Of a stretch of DNA of 64,000 bases, positions 20,264 to 30,534 are shown piece after piece; positions within the stretch are counted from its first letter, which is position 1, and each line of letters begins with the position of its first letter. The notes beneath the pieces are model-generated. The model was not told the origin of the DNA and searched no databases. It worked only from the letters and a program-made list of their open reading frames with translations. The stretch is from assembly GCA_040752355.1 (NCBI GenBank), contig JBFMHE010000001.1, forward strand, positions 310,001 to 374,000. Reading direction: 5' to 3'. Source of the stretch: Nitrospirota bacterium (GTDB lineage Bacteria > Nitrospirota > Thermodesulfovibrionia > Thermodesulfovibrionales > Dissulfurispiraceae). A program made the position numbers and the translations under genes.

Positions 20264-20422
20264 TCAGATCTTCTCGAACATATCTTTTGAAGCGCCGCAG
20301 ATGGGGCAGACCCAGCTGTCGGGGATCTGCTCGAAGGGGGTGCCGGGCGCTACACCGGAATCGGGATCTCCTGCCTCGGGATCATACACGTAGCCGCAAA
20401 TAGTACATTTCCACTTTTCCAT
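20264..20422 (-). CDS. Rubredoxin (52 aa)
   Basis: Starts [19 protein letters not shown] and ends with [16 protein letters not shown]. Two CxxCG knuckles bind a single iron, and the aromatic residues (Trp4, Tyr11, Tyr13, Trp39) are those of classical rubredoxin. Length is normal. GGAGGACCT directly precedes the ATG. It is a small cytoplasmic one-electron carrier, probably the partner of the adjacent ferritin-like protein in reducing peroxide. Confidence 0.95.
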   Translation of the reverse strand: MEKWKCTICGYVYDPEAGDPDSGVAPGTPFEQIPDSWVCPICGASKDMFEKI

Positions 20423-20476
20423 AGGTCCTCCGGTCGTTGGTGTAGTGACAAGTCTCCCTTAATCCTAAAGCAAAAC

Positions 20477-21796
20477 CTATGGCCTGTCAATTTCCTGGGG
20501 CAGGGGTTCGCGCTCGATCTTTTCCATCTTTACCTTGGCGATTCTCTGGGCGACCATCTCGACGACGCGGAGGCGTTTGCTGTCGACCTCGATCGTATCC
20601 CCGGGCTTGGGGATCCTCTGGAGGTTGGTGACGATGAAGCCGCCGAGGGTCTCGTAGTCCTCCGATTCGGGGATTTCGAGATGGTAATCTTCGTTCAGGT
20701 CGCTGACGCTGGTCGAGGCATCGATGATCATGGAGCCGTCGCTCAGGGTGATCACCGGGCTCTCGGTGTCGTACTCGTCCCTGATCTCGCCGACGATCTC
20801 TTCGAGGAGGTCCTCGAGGGTCACCAGTCCGGATACCCCGCCGTACTCGTCGATGACTATGGCCATGTGGACCCTTTTGCGCTGCATCTCCCTGAGGAGG
20901 ATACTGATCTTCATCGTTTCGGGAATGAAGATGGGGGGCTTGACGATCTTATGTATTTCGACTGTGCCGGTACGGGAAAGGATGTTATAAAAGTCCTTTG
21001 CGTAAAGGATCCCCCGTACGTCGTTGAGGTCCTTCCCGATGACGGGATAACGCGAGAACTTCTCTTCGGAGATGATCGCCTTCACTTCGTCGGCGGTCAT
21101 GCCGATGCCTATGGTGACCATCTGGGGGGAGGGGATCATCACCTCCTTGACCGAGGTGTCGGTAAATTCGAAGACGCTATGGATCAGCTCTTTTTCGTCG
21201 GGCTCGAAGACCCCCTGTTCGCCGCCTTCCTCGATGAGCAGCTTGACCTCCTCTTCCGATATATAATGGCGTTCGGTAAAGGCCTTCCTGTTGAAGGGCT
21301 TGAGGAGGAGATTGGTGCTCGCCGTCAGTATACGGACGAAGAGCGTCGCCAGTTTCGAAAACTTCTCGACCTTGGGGGCTGCCCAGAGGCCGATGCCTTC
21401 GGCATTCGAAAGGGCGAGCGATTTCGGAATCAATTCGCCGAAGACAAGGGTGAAATAGGTAAGCGCCAAGACAACAATGCCTATCGCTATAGCTTCGGCA
21501 TACGCTGCAATGAGCGGTACCGGTGCAGTGGCAATAAGGGGCTCTATAACCTCGACCGCGGCAGCGCCGCCGATAGCGGAGGCAAAAACGCCGGCAAAGG
21601 TGACGCCGATCTGGATTGTTGCCAGAAACCTGTCGGGGACCTCGCGGAGCCTGTTCAGCACGTCCGCATTTTTTCTCCCTTCGTCGATCATCTGTTTGAT
21701 GCGCGATCTCCGTATGGTGACCACGGCGATCTCAGAGGCGGCAAAGAAGCCATTGAGCAGGATAGATATAAATATTAAAGAGAGATCAAACCACAT
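20477..21796 (-). CDS. CNNM/CBS-domain membrane protein (hemolysin C/CorC family)
   Basis: 439 residues. An N-terminal CNNM (DUF21) membrane domain (LNGFFAASEIAVVTIRRSRIKQMI, then helices to about residue 160) is followed by two CBS domains at about 200-325 (VMIPSPQMVTIGIG, RVHMAIVIDEYGGVSGLVTLEDLLEEIVGEI) and a C-terminal CorC_HlyC domain. Homologues are linked to Mg2+/Co2+ efflux; the hemolysin label is historical. The most likely role is metal-ion homeostasis. A promoter lies about 140 bases upstream. Confidence 0.9.
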   Translation of the reverse strand: MWFDLSLIFISILLNGFFAASEIAVVTIRRSRIKQMIDEGRKNADVLNRLREVPDRFLATIQIGVTFAGVFASAIGGAAAVEVIEPLIATAPVPLIAAYAEAIAIGIVVLALTYFTLVFGELIPKSLALSNAEGIGLWAAPKVEKFSKLATLFVRILTASTNLLLKPFNRKAFTERHYISEEEVKLLIEEGGEQGVFEPDEKELIHSVFEFTDTSVKEVMIPSPQMVTIGIGMTADEVKAIISEEKFSRYPVIGKDLNDVRGILYAKDFYNILSRTGTVEIHKIVKPPIFIPETMKISILLREMQRKRVHMAIVIDEYGGVSGLVTLEDLLEEIVGEIRDEYDTESPVITLSDGSMIIDASTSVSDLNEDYHLEIPESEDYETLGGFIVTNLQRIPKPGDTIEVDSKRLRVVEMVAQRIAKVKMEKIEREPLPQEIDRP

Positions 21797-21936
21797 AGTG
21801 TATCACAATGAACGCCGGGACGGGGAAGAACAAAGCGGGGATGAAATGGATTCCCTGCTCTCCGCGGACGACTGGTCGAAATTATGAGGGTAGCGATATG
21901 TTCCCTGTTCGGATTGGTTGGGGTCCATACATCCTT

Positions 21937-21963
21937 ATTATACCATTTTTCTTATTTTTTCAA
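21937..21963 (-). promoter_or_regulatory. Putative extended -10 promoter of the CBS-domain gene
   Basis: Minus strand TTGAAA (21958-21963), a 15-base spacer ending TGG, and TATAAT (21937-21942). The phrase AATGGTATAATA recurs about 50 bases upstream. The rest of 21797-22007 shows no gene. Confidence 0.5.
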
Positions 21964-22007
21964 GAAGGGGCAACGAGAGCGAATATTATACCATTGCTAT
22001 TTTCAGG

Positions 22008-23243
22008 TCAGGGATTCACGGTAAGGATATTTCTTACGATCTCGGGATGATGGGCGATGAGTCTCAGTTCATCATCGGTGAGTGTCTTCTGGGTATGGAG
22101 ATTGGCATACTGCACCAGCTCGAGGATCCTCCTCGCCTCGTTGTCGTCATGGAACTCTATGCCCAGCTTGGCGTAGACATGGCGGAAGCCCTTGATACCG
22201 CCGTACTCGCCGGTGGTGATGACGCGGCCCGTCTCGAGGAGCTCCGGCTCACCCCGTCCCACATCTTCGGGGTCATATAACTCATAGTTCCTCCGGTCTT
22301 TCAGCGCTCCATCGGCATGGATGCCGGACTCGTGCGCAAAGGCGTTGGCGCCGACGCCCACCTGGGTTATCGGGATGGGGAGATTGAACGCATACGAGGC
22401 GTAGCGGGCGACCTTCCAGGCCTTTCCGAGATCGACATGCTCGTCGAGCGGTACCTTGTCGCGCAGTCCCTGGGAGAATTTCAGGGCGAGGATCGTCGAG
22501 ACGAGATCGCAGTTGCCGGCGCGTTCTCCGTATCCATTGATCGTCGTATTGATATAGGCGTCGATGCCGGCCTCGATGGCGCCCTGGGCTCCTGCAAGGG
22601 AGACGGCCTCCGCCATGCCGAGGTCGTTATGGCAATGCATCTCTATCGGAAACTTAGTGGCGAGGGAGAGGGCCTTGATCCGCTCATAGATGGTGATGGG
22701 ATCGTCGGTGCCGAGCGTATCGCAATACCTGACCCGGTCGGCGCCGGCCTCTTTGCCCATGAGGGCGAACTCGATCAGCCGGTCGAGCCCGGTCCTCGAG
22801 GCATCCTCCGCGTTGACGCCCACCGTCTCGGCCCCGAGCTCCCTGGCGAGCTTTACGGACTGGGCGACCGTCTTGAGGATGTCCTTCCAGGTCTTCTTCC
22901 CCTGGAACTTTCCCTGGAGCATGATCTCGGACGTGGACATCGAGAGGTTCAGATGCCTGACCCCGGGGCAGTTCTTGAAGGTCAGCCTGACATCCTCGGG
23001 GACCGCGCGGCACCACGCCTCGAGATGCATACGCCTGATGACCCCCGCCTTGGCGAGCTCCATATTGGCATTGATGTAATTGATCTCGTGCTTGAGGGTC
23101 GGGAAGCCGATCTCGCTCTGGTAGACGCCCATCTCGTCGAGATAGATGTTCAGCAGCGTCTTCGCGAGCTTCGGCAGCAGGATCCTCGACGTCTGGACAC
23201 CGTCCCTGTTCGTGACATCTATCAAATAGACCTTGTGTCCCAC
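22008..23243 (-). CDS. Homocitrate synthase-like acyl-CoA/2-oxoacid condensing enzyme (candidate Re-citrate synthase)
   Basis: 411 residues of the LeuA/NifV/homocitrate synthase HMGL-like TIM barrel. It carries DVTNRDGVQTSRI at the start, EMHCHNDLGMAEAVSLAGA with the metal-binding HxH, GYGERAGNCDLV, and NAFAHESGIHADG. The canonical RDGEQ is RDGVQ, and the C-terminal LeuA regulatory domain is absent. That argues against 2-isopropylmalate synthase. Options are homocitrate synthase, a citramalate-type enzyme, or the anaerobic Re-citrate synthase. It follows ilvN by 31 bases, so it is probably co-transcribed with ilvBN. Confidence 0.75.
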   Translation of the reverse strand: MGHKVYLIDVTNRDGVQTSRILLPKLAKTLLNIYLDEMGVYQSEIGFPTLKHEINYINANMELAKAGVIRRMHLEAWCRAVPEDVRLTFKNCPGVRHLNLSMSTSEIMLQGKFQGKKTWKDILKTVAQSVKLARELGAETVGVNAEDASRTGLDRLIEFALMGKEAGADRVRYCDTLGTDDPITIYERIKALSLATKFPIEMHCHNDLGMAEAVSLAGAQGAIEAGIDAYINTTINGYGERAGNCDLVSTILALKFSQGLRDKVPLDEHVDLGKAWKVARYASYAFNLPIPITQVGVGANAFAHESGIHADGALKDRRNYELYDPEDVGRGEPELLETGRVITTGEYGGIKGFRHVYAKLGIEFHDDNEARRILELVQYANLHTQKTLTDDELRLIAHHPEIVRNILTVNP

Positions 23244-23274
23244 GTGATCTCCCCCCGGCCTGCCTGCACGCAGG

Positions 23275-23763
23275 CTACTTCTTCCTCATGATCTCGCGGG
23301 CTATGGCGACCTTGCCGGTCCGGACGAACTCCTTGATGCCCATGGGCTTCATCAGCTCGATGAAGGCCTCGATCTTCTTCTCGTCGCCGGTGATCTCGAT
23401 GGTGTAGGTCGTGGGGCTCGAGTCCACGACCTTTCCCCTGAATATCTCGGTGATCCGGAGCGCTTCGGCCTTGGTGTCCTGCCGCGGGGCGACCTTGATG
23501 AGCACCATCTCCCGCTCGACATGGTCGAGCTCCGTGAGGTCCGTAACCTTAATCACATCGATCAGCTTGTTGAGCTGCTTGGTGATCTGCTCGATGACCC
23601 AGTCGTCGCCGGTGGTGACGATCGTCATGACCGAGACCTGCGGATCGATCGTCTCTCCCACCGAGAGGCTTTCTATGTTATAGCCCCTGCCGCTGAAAAG
23701 GCCGGAAATCCTCGAAAGCACGCCGAATTTATTCTCAACGAGTACCGAAATCGTATGCCGCAT
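23275..23763 (-). CDS. ilvN: Acetolactate synthase small (regulatory) subunit
   Basis: 162 residues. The N-terminal ACT domain ([35 protein letters not shown]) is followed by the small-subunit C-terminal domain ([38 protein letters not shown]). It regulates the ThDP-dependent large subunit and confers valine feedback inhibition in the family. It lies 12 bases after ilvB. Confidence 0.96.
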   Translation of the reverse strand: MRHTISVLVENKFGVLSRISGLFSGRGYNIESLSVGETIDPQVSVMTIVTTGDDWVIEQITKQLNKLIDVIKVTDLTELDHVEREMVLIKVAPRQDTKAEALRITEIFRGKVVDSSPTTYTIEITGDEKKIEAFIELMKPMGIKEFVRTGKVAIAREIMRKK

Positions 23764-23775
23764 CTCTCTCCTCCG

Positions 23776-25509
23776 TTACTTTACTGCCTTGAGTTTCTTT
23801 TCCGACTTCTTTTCTTTCTCTTCGAAGAGCATCGTATCCAGCGTGGCGCCGGCAGGGACCATGGGGAAGACCTTCTCTTTCCAGTCGACGACGAAGTCCA
23901 TGAAGACCGGCCTCTTGGTCTTGAATGCCTCCTTGAGCACGGGATCGACCTCGCTCGGCTTCGTCGCCCTCAGGCCGACCGCTCCGTACGCGTGAGCGAG
24001 CTCGACGAAGTCGGGCGTGACATCGAGGCTCGTGTGGGAATACCGCTCCTGGAAGAAGAGCTCCTGCCACTGCCGCACCATGCCGAGAAAGCGGTTGTTC
24101 AGGATCGCGACCTTCACCGGCAGCTTGTTGATGACCGCGGTGGCGAGCTCCTGGATGTTCATCTGGATGCTGCCGTCGCCCGCGATATCGATGACGAGCT
24201 TGTCCGGGTAGGCAAGCTGTGCCCCGATGGCAGCGGGGAAGCCGTAGCCCATGGTCCCCAGGCCGCCCGAGGTGAGCCAGCGGCGGGGCTTGTCGAACTT
24301 ATAGAACTGCGCAGCCCACATCTGGTTCTGCCCCACCTCGGTCGTGATGATCGCGTCCCCTTTGGTGAGCTCGTAGATCCTCTCGACCACGAACTGGGGC
24401 TTGATGGTCGAAGCGGAAGGGGTGTAGGTCATCGGCCGCTCACGCTTCCACTCATCGACCTGCTTGAGCCAGGCCTTCCGTATTTCGCCCCACTGCTCCT
24501 TGTTATCCTTCTTGAGCATCTTGTTGAGTACCGCGAGGACGCGCTTGACGTCGCCGACGATCGGGATATCGACGCGCACATTTTTCCGTATCGAGGTGGG
24601 GTCGATGTCTATATGAAGGATCTTCGCATGGGGCGCGAAGCCCTCGATCCTCCCGGTCACCCGGTCGTCGAAGCGCATGCCGATGGCGATGAGGAGGTCC
24701 GACTCCTGGATACTCTTATTGGCAAAGTAGGTGCCATGCATGCCGAGCATGCCGAGAGAGAGCTTATGACTGCCCGGGAAGCTGCCCAGGCCCATGAGGG
24801 TCATGGTGACCGGGATATTCGTAATCTCGGCCAGCTCCTTTACCTCGTGAGACGCTTCGGAGAGCACGCAGCCGCCGCCGGCGATGATCACCGGCTTTTT
24901 GGCCTTCGCGATCTCGTGGGCCGCCCGCTCGATCATCCATTTGTTGCCCTCGTAGGTGGGATTGTAGCTCCTGATATCGACCTTCTCGGGCCAGACGAAG
25001 TCGGCCTTCCCCGCCGTCACATCCTTCGGAAGGTCGATGACCACCGGACCGGGCCGGCCCGTGGTCGCTATATGGAACGCCTCGCGCAGCTGGGAGGCGA
25101 GGTCCTTCACGTCCTTTACAAGGATGTTGTACTTAGTGCAGGGCCGCGTGATGCCGACGATATCCGCCTCCTGGAAGGCGTCGTTGCCGATCAGGACCGT
25201 CGGCACCTGCCCGGTGAGCACCACGAGGGGAATGGAATCCATCGCCGCGGTCGCGATGCCGGTGACGGTATTGGTGGCGCCCGGTCCGGAGGTCACGAGC
25301 GCTACGCCCGGTTTGCCGGTAGCCCTCGCATACCCGTCCGCGGCATGCACCGCCCCCTGCTCGTGGCGGGTAAGGATGAGCTTGATGTCCTTGTCGTCGT
25401 AAAAGAGATCGAAAAGGTTGAGGATGACGCCTCCGGGATAGCCGAAGATATGCTTGACCCCTTCCCGCTTGAGACACTCCAGCACTATTTCTGCACCTGT
25501 CACTTTCAT
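23776..25509 (-). CDS. ilvB: Acetolactate synthase large (catalytic) subunit
   Basis: 577 residues. The ThDP-enzyme layout is clear: [20 protein letters not shown] with the catalytic glutamate, [12 protein letters not shown], the central FAD-binding-like domain, and the C-terminal [18 protein letters not shown] and [15 protein letters not shown] thiamin-binding motifs. It condenses two pyruvates, or pyruvate with 2-oxobutyrate, in branched-chain amino acid synthesis. AAGGAG precedes the ATG. It heads the ilvB-ilvN-homocitrate-synthase-like operon. Confidence 0.96.
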   Translation of the reverse strand: MKVTGAEIVLECLKREGVKHIFGYPGGVILNLFDLFYDDKDIKLILTRHEQGAVHAADGYARATGKPGVALVTSGPGATNTVTGIATAAMDSIPLVVLTGQVPTVLIGNDAFQEADIVGITRPCTKYNILVKDVKDLASQLREAFHIATTGRPGPVVIDLPKDVTAGKADFVWPEKVDIRSYNPTYEGNKWMIERAAHEIAKAKKPVIIAGGGCVLSEASHEVKELAEITNIPVTMTLMGLGSFPGSHKLSLGMLGMHGTYFANKSIQESDLLIAIGMRFDDRVTGRIEGFAPHAKILHIDIDPTSIRKNVRVDIPIVGDVKRVLAVLNKMLKKDNKEQWGEIRKAWLKQVDEWKRERPMTYTPSASTIKPQFVVERIYELTKGDAIITTEVGQNQMWAAQFYKFDKPRRWLTSGGLGTMGYGFPAAIGAQLAYPDKLVIDIAGDGSIQMNIQELATAVINKLPVKVAILNNRFLGMVRQWQELFFQERYSHTSLDVTPDFVELAHAYGAVGLRATKPSEVDPVLKEAFKTKRPVFMDFVVDWKEKVFPMVPAGATLDTMLFEEKEKKSEKKLKAVK

Positions 25510-25655
25510 GTGGTTACTCCTTGCCGTTGAACAACATTCATACGTTGGTTATGGTATAAGGTACTAAAATAGCATAAGTTTCGGTCTCATTTCCATAGTG
25601 TCGCACGTCGACGGGCCGGCTCCTCCGTTTTTTCGGCCTTTCGCCAGCAAATCCT

Positions 25656-25684
25656 TTGACAAGACGATCGATTTGTGCTTTAAT
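25656..25684 (+). promoter_or_regulatory. Putative sigma-70 promoter of the pyr operon
   Basis: A perfect TTGACA (25656-25661) and TTTAAT (25679-25684) are separated by 17 bases. Transcription would start near 25691, just before the PyrR-binding leader. The rest of 25510-25655 shows no gene. Confidence 0.7.
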
Positions 25685-25689
25685 AGAGG

Positions 25690-25791
25690 AGCCTTTAAGG
25701 ATAGTCCCGTGAGACTAAAAGGAGACCAGGTGAATTGCGTATCACTACATAATCAGAGCCTTTCCCGTCATGCGGGAAAGGCTTTTTTATT
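25690..25791 (+). promoter_or_regulatory. PyrR-dependent attenuator (binding loop plus terminator)
   Basis: AGTCCCGTGAGACT at 25703-25716 matches the PyrR-binding loop consensus (ARUCCNGNGAGGYU-like) and is flanked by CCTTT/AAAGG-type pairing. A strong terminator follows: GCCTTTCCCG (25758-25767) pairs with CGGGAAAGGC (25773-25782), then T6. In known systems UMP-bound PyrR stabilises the binding loop, which frees the terminator and lowers pyr expression. The first gene downstream is pyrR, as expected for autoregulation. Confidence 0.88.
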
Positions 25792-25803
25792 AGTGCGGCA
25801 TAG

Positions 25804-26346
<543 letters not shown>

Positions 26347-26349
26347 GGC

Positions 26350-27267
26350 ATGTCCAATCACCTGGTAGGCATAAAAGAGCTCTCGAAGGAGCGCATCTCC
26401 CGGATACTCGATACCGCCTCCTCTTTCAAGGATGTGCTCAAGAGGGATATCAAGAAGGTGCCCGCGCTGAGGGGGAAGACGGTGGTGAACCTCTTCTTCG
26501 AGCCCTCGACACGGACGAAGACCTCGTTCGAACTGGCGGAGAAGCGCCTGAGCACCGATGTGCTCAACTTCTCGGTGCCGACCAGCAGCGTGGTCAAGGG
26601 GGAGAGCCTTTTCGACACCATCAAGACGATCGAAGCCTACGGCGTCGATTTCATCGTCATCCGCCACGGCTCGAGCGGGGTGCCCCATTTCATAGCGCAG
26701 CACATGGCTGCTTCGGTGATCAACGCGGGCGACGGTACGAACGAGCATCCCACCCAGGCGCTGCTCGACGCCTTCAGCATCATCGAAAAGAAAGGGTCGC
26801 TGGAAGGGCTCACGATAGCCATTGTCGGCGATATCGTCCACAGCCGCGTCGCCAAGTCGAACATCTACCTGCTTTCGAAGTTCGGCACCCGGGTGCGGCT
26901 CATCGGGCCGCCTGCCTTGATTCCCGATATGCGGGAGTATGGCGTCGAGGTCTTCTACGATATCGACGAGGGATTGCGAGGGGTGGATGTTGTCATGATG
27001 CTCAGGATACAGATGGAGCGGATGAGCAGGGGCTTCTTCCCCTCGACCCGCGAGTACTTCAAGTACTGGGGATTGAGCAGGGAGCGTCTCGCGCTTGCGA
27101 ACAGCGACGCCATTGTCATGCACCCGGGGCCGATGAACCGCGGTATCGAGATCGCCTCTGAGGTTGCGGACAGCCCGCAGTCGGTGATCCTCGATCAGGT
27201 GACGAACGGCATCGCCGTGCGCATGGCGGCGATGTATATCCTGGCAGGGAGCGAGGGATATGAGTAA
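26350..27267 (+). CDS. pyrB: Aspartate carbamoyltransferase catalytic subunit
   Basis: 305 residues. The carbamoyl-phosphate motif [29 protein letters not shown], and [11 protein letters not shown] are all present. It commits carbamoyl phosphate to pyrimidine synthesis. No pyrI regulatory subunit is seen in the window, which fits regulation by PyrR at the RNA level. It overlaps pyrC by 8 bases. Confidence 0.97.
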   Translation: MSNHLVGIKELSKERISRILDTASSFKDVLKRDIKKVPALRGKTVVNLFFEPSTRTKTSFELAEKRLSTDVLNFSVPTSSVVKGESLFDTIKTIEAYGVDFIVIRHGSSGVPHFIAQHMAASVINAGDGTNEHPTQALLDAFSIIEKKGSLEGLTIAIVGDIVHSRVAKSNIYLLSKFGTRVRLIGPPALIPDMREYGVEVFYDIDEGLRGVDVVMMLRIQMERMSRGFFPSTREYFKYWGLSRERLALANSDAIVMHPGPMNRGIEIASEVADSPQSVILDQVTNGIAVRMAAMYILAGSEGYE

Positions 27268-28573
27268 GGAGCTGCTGATAAGGAACGGACGCATCATCGA
27301 TCCTGCACAGGAGATCGACGGTATAGGAGACCTCCTGTGCGAGGGTGGCCGCATAAAGGAGCTGCGGATGCACGCGCCCGGGCAGAAGGCGAAGACCGCG
27401 AAGCCGCCCCGCGAGAACGGCGACCTCCAGGTGATCGATGCCGAAGGCAGGCTGGTGCTCGCCGGGCTCATCGACATGCACACGCACCTGAGGGAGCCGG
27501 GCTATGAGCACAAGGAGACGATACGCACCGGTACGCTCGCTGCGGTGAGGGGAGGCTTCACCGCGGTCTGCCCGATGCCCAATACCAGCCCGGTGAACGA
27601 CAATCCTACGGTTACGGCCTTCATTATCAAGAAAGCGCTCGAGCAGGGCTCCTGCGCGGTCTATCCGATCGGGGCCATCACCAAGGGACAGAACGGCGAA
27701 GAGCTGGCCGAGATGGGCCTCATGTATGACGCGGGATGTATCGCCTTTTCTGACGACGGCCGGCCGGTCATGAGCAGTATCATCATGCGGCGGGCGCTCG
27801 AGTATTCGAAGGTCTTCGACGTGCCGATCATCTCTCACTGCGAGGACATGACCCTCACCGACGGAGGGGTCATGAACGAGGGAAAGCTCTCGGCATCGCT
27901 CGGACTGAGGGGGCTGCCCGCGGCAGCGGAAGAGGTGATGGTGGCGCGCGATATCCTTCTCTCCGAGCTCACCAGGGGACGGCTGCATATTGCCCATGTC
28001 TCGACCGAGGGATCGGTCCGGCTGATCCGTCAGGCAAAGGAGCGGGGCGTGCCGCTCACGGCAGAGACCTGCCCGCACTACTTCTCGGTCACCGAGGATG
28101 CGGTCGGGGGGTACGACACCAATGCGAAGGTAAACCCGCCGCTGCGTACGGAGCGGGATGTGGCGGCGATCAGGGAGGGCCTGCGCGACGGCACGATCGA
28201 CGTCATCGCCACCGACCATGCGCCGCACCACCGGGACGAAAAGAACCTCGAGTTCGACAAGGCGCCGTCCGGTATTTCCGGGCTCGAGACGGCCCTCGGG
28301 CTGAGCATGCGGCTTGTCCACGACGGTCTGCTGTCGCTCCCCGGTCTCGTCGAAAAGCTTGCGTACCGCCCGGCGAGGATACTCGGCATTGACAAGGGAA
28401 CCCTGAAGCCCGGCATCGATGCCGATATCGTCATCGTCGATGCGGAACGGGAGGTGACCGTAGCGCCCGGGGAGTTCGCCTCGAGGGGCAAGAACACCCC
28501 CTTCGGGGGATGGACCCTCAGGGGATGCGCGGTAGTGACCATCTATAAAGGGAAGATCGCGACCGTTGTGTAA
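27260..28573 (+). CDS. pyrC: Dihydroorotase (type I)
   Basis: 437 residues, the long class I form. It has [23 protein letters not shown] with metal-binding His-x-His, [22 protein letters not shown]-type active-site sequence, and the C-terminal amidohydrolase strands. It cyclises carbamoyl-aspartate to dihydroorotate. The 8-base overlap with pyrB indicates coupling. Its TAA stop is the first base pair of the structured repeat element that follows. Confidence 0.96.
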   Translation: MSKELLIRNGRIIDPAQEIDGIGDLLCEGGRIKELRMHAPGQKAKTAKPPRENGDLQVIDAEGRLVLAGLIDMHTHLREPGYEHKETIRTGTLAAVRGGFTAVCPMPNTSPVNDNPTVTAFIIKKALEQGSCAVYPIGAITKGQNGEELAEMGLMYDAGCIAFSDDGRPVMSSIIMRRALEYSKVFDVPIISHCEDMTLTDGGVMNEGKLSASLGLRGLPAAAEEVMVARDILLSELTRGRLHIAHVSTEGSVRLIRQAKERGVPLTAETCPHYFSVTEDAVGGYDTNAKVNPPLRTERDVAAIREGLRDGTIDVIATDHAPHHRDEKNLEFDKAPSGISGLETALGLSMRLVHDGLLSLPGLVEKLAYRPARILGIDKGTLKPGIDADIVIVDAEREVTVAPGEFASRGKNTPFGGWTLRGCAVVTIYKGKIATVV

Positions 28574-28774
28574 GGGACTTGGAGCATCTAACATGATGAG
28601 TAGAAAGAGCCGGACGAGGCAGAGTGCATTCGTCTCATTCTCGACGGGCATCCGGCCCGTCTCCGAGGCTAGGACAGCTCGGAATCGAGTCGTACCGACC
28701 CGCTTCGCCGTCCTGGCTCCGCCTGGGCTGTCCAAGCCGCTCATGTACTCTACCTCATCCGACTCCAAGCCCTT
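28572..28774 (+). repeat. Structured dispersed element, copy A (between pyrC and carA)
   Basis: An outer stem AAGGG(A)CTTGGAG/CTCCAAGCCCTT and a second stem GGACGAGGCAGAGTGCAT (28612-28629) with its near-complement at 28743-28760 enclose a core at 28634-28706. The core is almost identical to the reverse complement of the 46613-46792 copy, including AGCTCGGAATCGAGTCGTAC. Inside are hairpins GACGGGC/GCCCGTC and GTCG/CGAC, and the pair GGACAGC/GCTGTCC. No convincing gene lies in the 237-base gap. It is in the same sense as the pyr operon. Confidence 0.7.
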
Positions 28775-28810
28775 TCATTTTGTTAAGAGCTCTCAATATC
28801 GGGAGGATGA

Positions 28811-29920
28811 ATGAGCAAGGCACTGCTGGTGCTCTTCGACGGCACCGTATTCGAAGGAACAAGTTTTGGCGCTGCGGGTGAGGCCGTGGGCGAGGTGGTC
28901 TTCAACACCTCCATGACGGGCTATCAGGAGATCCTCACCGATGCGTCCTATAAGGGGCAGATCGTTACCATGACCTATACCCAGATGGGGAACTACGGGG
29001 TGAACAAGGGAGATGCAGAATCCAGCGGGAGCCCCAAGGTGGAAGGCTTTATCGTAAAGGAGCACCTCGATTTCCCGAGCAACTGGCGGTCCGAGGCCTC
29101 CCTGGGAGAGTATCTGAGGGGCCACGGCATCGTCGGCATCGAGGGCATCGATACGAGGGCGCTCACGAGGCATCTGCGCAATCACGGCGCCCAGCCCGGC
29201 ATCATCTCGACCGTTGATCCCGATCCGCAGAGCCTCCTCGGGAAGGTACGGATCTATCCGGGTATATCGACCTTCGATCTCGTCAAGGAGGTGACCACCG
29301 GCAGCAGTTATGAATGGAGCGAGGGCTGCTGGAAGTGGTGCGCTGTCGAGCGGAAACCTTCTGCCCTGAACGTCGCTGTCTATGACTTCGGGGTGAAGTT
29401 CAATATCCTGAGGAACCTTGCCGAGGCGGGCTTCAGGGTTACCGTCGTCCCCGCCCGCACTCCGGCGGAAGCGGTGCTCGAGATGAATCCCGACGGCATC
29501 ATCCTGAGCAACGGGCCGGGCGACCCCGAGGCCGTGACCTACGGCGTCGAGAACGCGAAGAAGCTCATGGGCAAAAAGCCGCTATTCGGCATCTGCCTGG
29601 GACACCAGATCATCGGTCTCGCCCTGGGCGGCAGGACCTACAAATTGAAGTTCGGCCACCACGGGGGCAACCACCCGGTGAAGGACCTCGATACCGGCAG
29701 GGTCGAGATCACCTCGCAGAACCATAATTACTGCGTCGATATCCATAGCCTCCGCGACCAGGTCTCTCTGACCCACCGCAATCTCTACGACGGCACCGAA
29801 GAGGGCATGCGCCATGTGGAGCTCCCGCTCTTCTCGGTGCAGCACCACCCCGAGGCAGGTCCGGGCCCCAACGACTCGGCGCACCTGTTCAGGCGGTTCA
29901 GGGAGATGATCGAGGGATAG
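28811..29920 (+). CDS. carA: Carbamoyl-phosphate synthase small subunit
   Basis: 369 residues. The N-terminal CPSase_sm_chain domain ([33 protein letters not shown]-type sequence) is followed by a class I glutamine amidotransferase with [17 protein letters not shown] (nucleophile Cys) and [12 protein letters not shown] (His and Glu of the triad). It delivers ammonia from glutamine to CarB. GGGAGGATGA precedes the ATG, a strong ribosome-binding site just after element A. Confidence 0.97.
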   Translation: MSKALLVLFDGTVFEGTSFGAAGEAVGEVVFNTSMTGYQEILTDASYKGQIVTMTYTQMGNYGVNKGDAESSGSPKVEGFIVKEHLDFPSNWRSEASLGEYLRGHGIVGIEGIDTRALTRHLRNHGAQPGIISTVDPDPQSLLGKVRIYPGISTFDLVKEVTTGSSYEWSEGCWKWCAVERKPSALNVAVYDFGVKFNILRNLAEAGFRVTVVPARTPAEAVLEMNPDGIILSNGPGDPEAVTYGVENAKKLMGKKPLFGICLGHQIIGLALGGRTYKLKFGHHGGNHPVKDLDTGRVEITSQNHNYCVDIHSLRDQVSLTHRNLYDGTEEGMRHVELPLFSVQHHPEAGPGPNDSAHLFRRFREMIEG

Positions 29921-29926
29921 GGAGCA

Positions 29927-30532
29927 ATGGAGAGCTCTGCATCATATCGGATCGAGATGACGGATGGCCTGTTTCGGTTGGAAACCGCCTCCTTCAAGGC
30001 AGAGAAGGGGAGCGTTCTCCATAGCGGCATCTACAACCGCGAGCTCGCCTCGAGTCTCGCCGCCGGCGCCGGGGTCATGCTCCTCGGCTTTTTTTTTGCC
30101 GTGGCGGCGACGGTCACGGCCGTGCATTACTTCGGCGCGCTCCTCGTCTTTGTGGCGCTCTTCCTCTTCTTCAGGACCTTTGTGTTCCGCGACCCGGTGC
30201 TCACGACCGTTATCGATAAAGAGCGCGGCGAGGCGACGATCTCGGTCCCGAAGCCCTTCGGCGCGAAGAGCATCTCTTTTCCGCTCGCTTCAATCGCCGC
30301 GATACGGCAGGACTGCCGGAGAGAGGCGCCCGAAAACCCCGACGGCGTGAGGATCGTCGAGCAGATCTCCGCACAGCACGGAACCGTTATTCCCGGGTTC
30401 GGCAGGACCGCCGAATTCTATACCGTCGAAGTGGAGCTCCATGACGGGAGACGATGGGTGGTCTTCTCGTCGGAAGACCCTTCTGCCGCCGAAGACGTTG
30501 CGTCAAAAATGAAACTGTATATAGAGAGGTAA
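29927..30532 (+). CDS. Membrane protein of unknown function inserted between carA and carB
   Basis: 201 residues. A polar N-terminus is followed by two adjacent transmembrane helices at about 45-85 ([22 protein letters not shown] and [14 protein letters not shown]) and a C-terminal beta-rich cytoplasmic domain with repeated basic and hydrophobic strands. The arrangement is loosely like small PH-like or DUF-type membrane proteins, but I do not recognise the family. It is 6 bases after carA and 2 bases before carB, so it is certainly in the operon. Confidence 0.75.
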   Translation: MESSASYRIEMTDGLFRLETASFKAEKGSVLHSGIYNRELASSLAAGAGVMLLGFFFAVAATVTAVHYFGALLVFVALFLFFRTFVFRDPVLTTVIDKERGEATISVPKPFGAKSISFPLASIAAIRQDCRREAPENPDGVRIVEQISAQHGTVIPGFGRTAEFYTVEVELHDGRRWVVFSSEDPSAAEDVASKMKLYIER

Positions 30533-30534
30533 GA

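Noticed and set aside
28566-28814. Open frame across the pyrC-carA gap
   Set aside because: It lies wholly in structured element A, and its peptide is just the repeat read in one frame; similar peptides appear from copy B on both strands.
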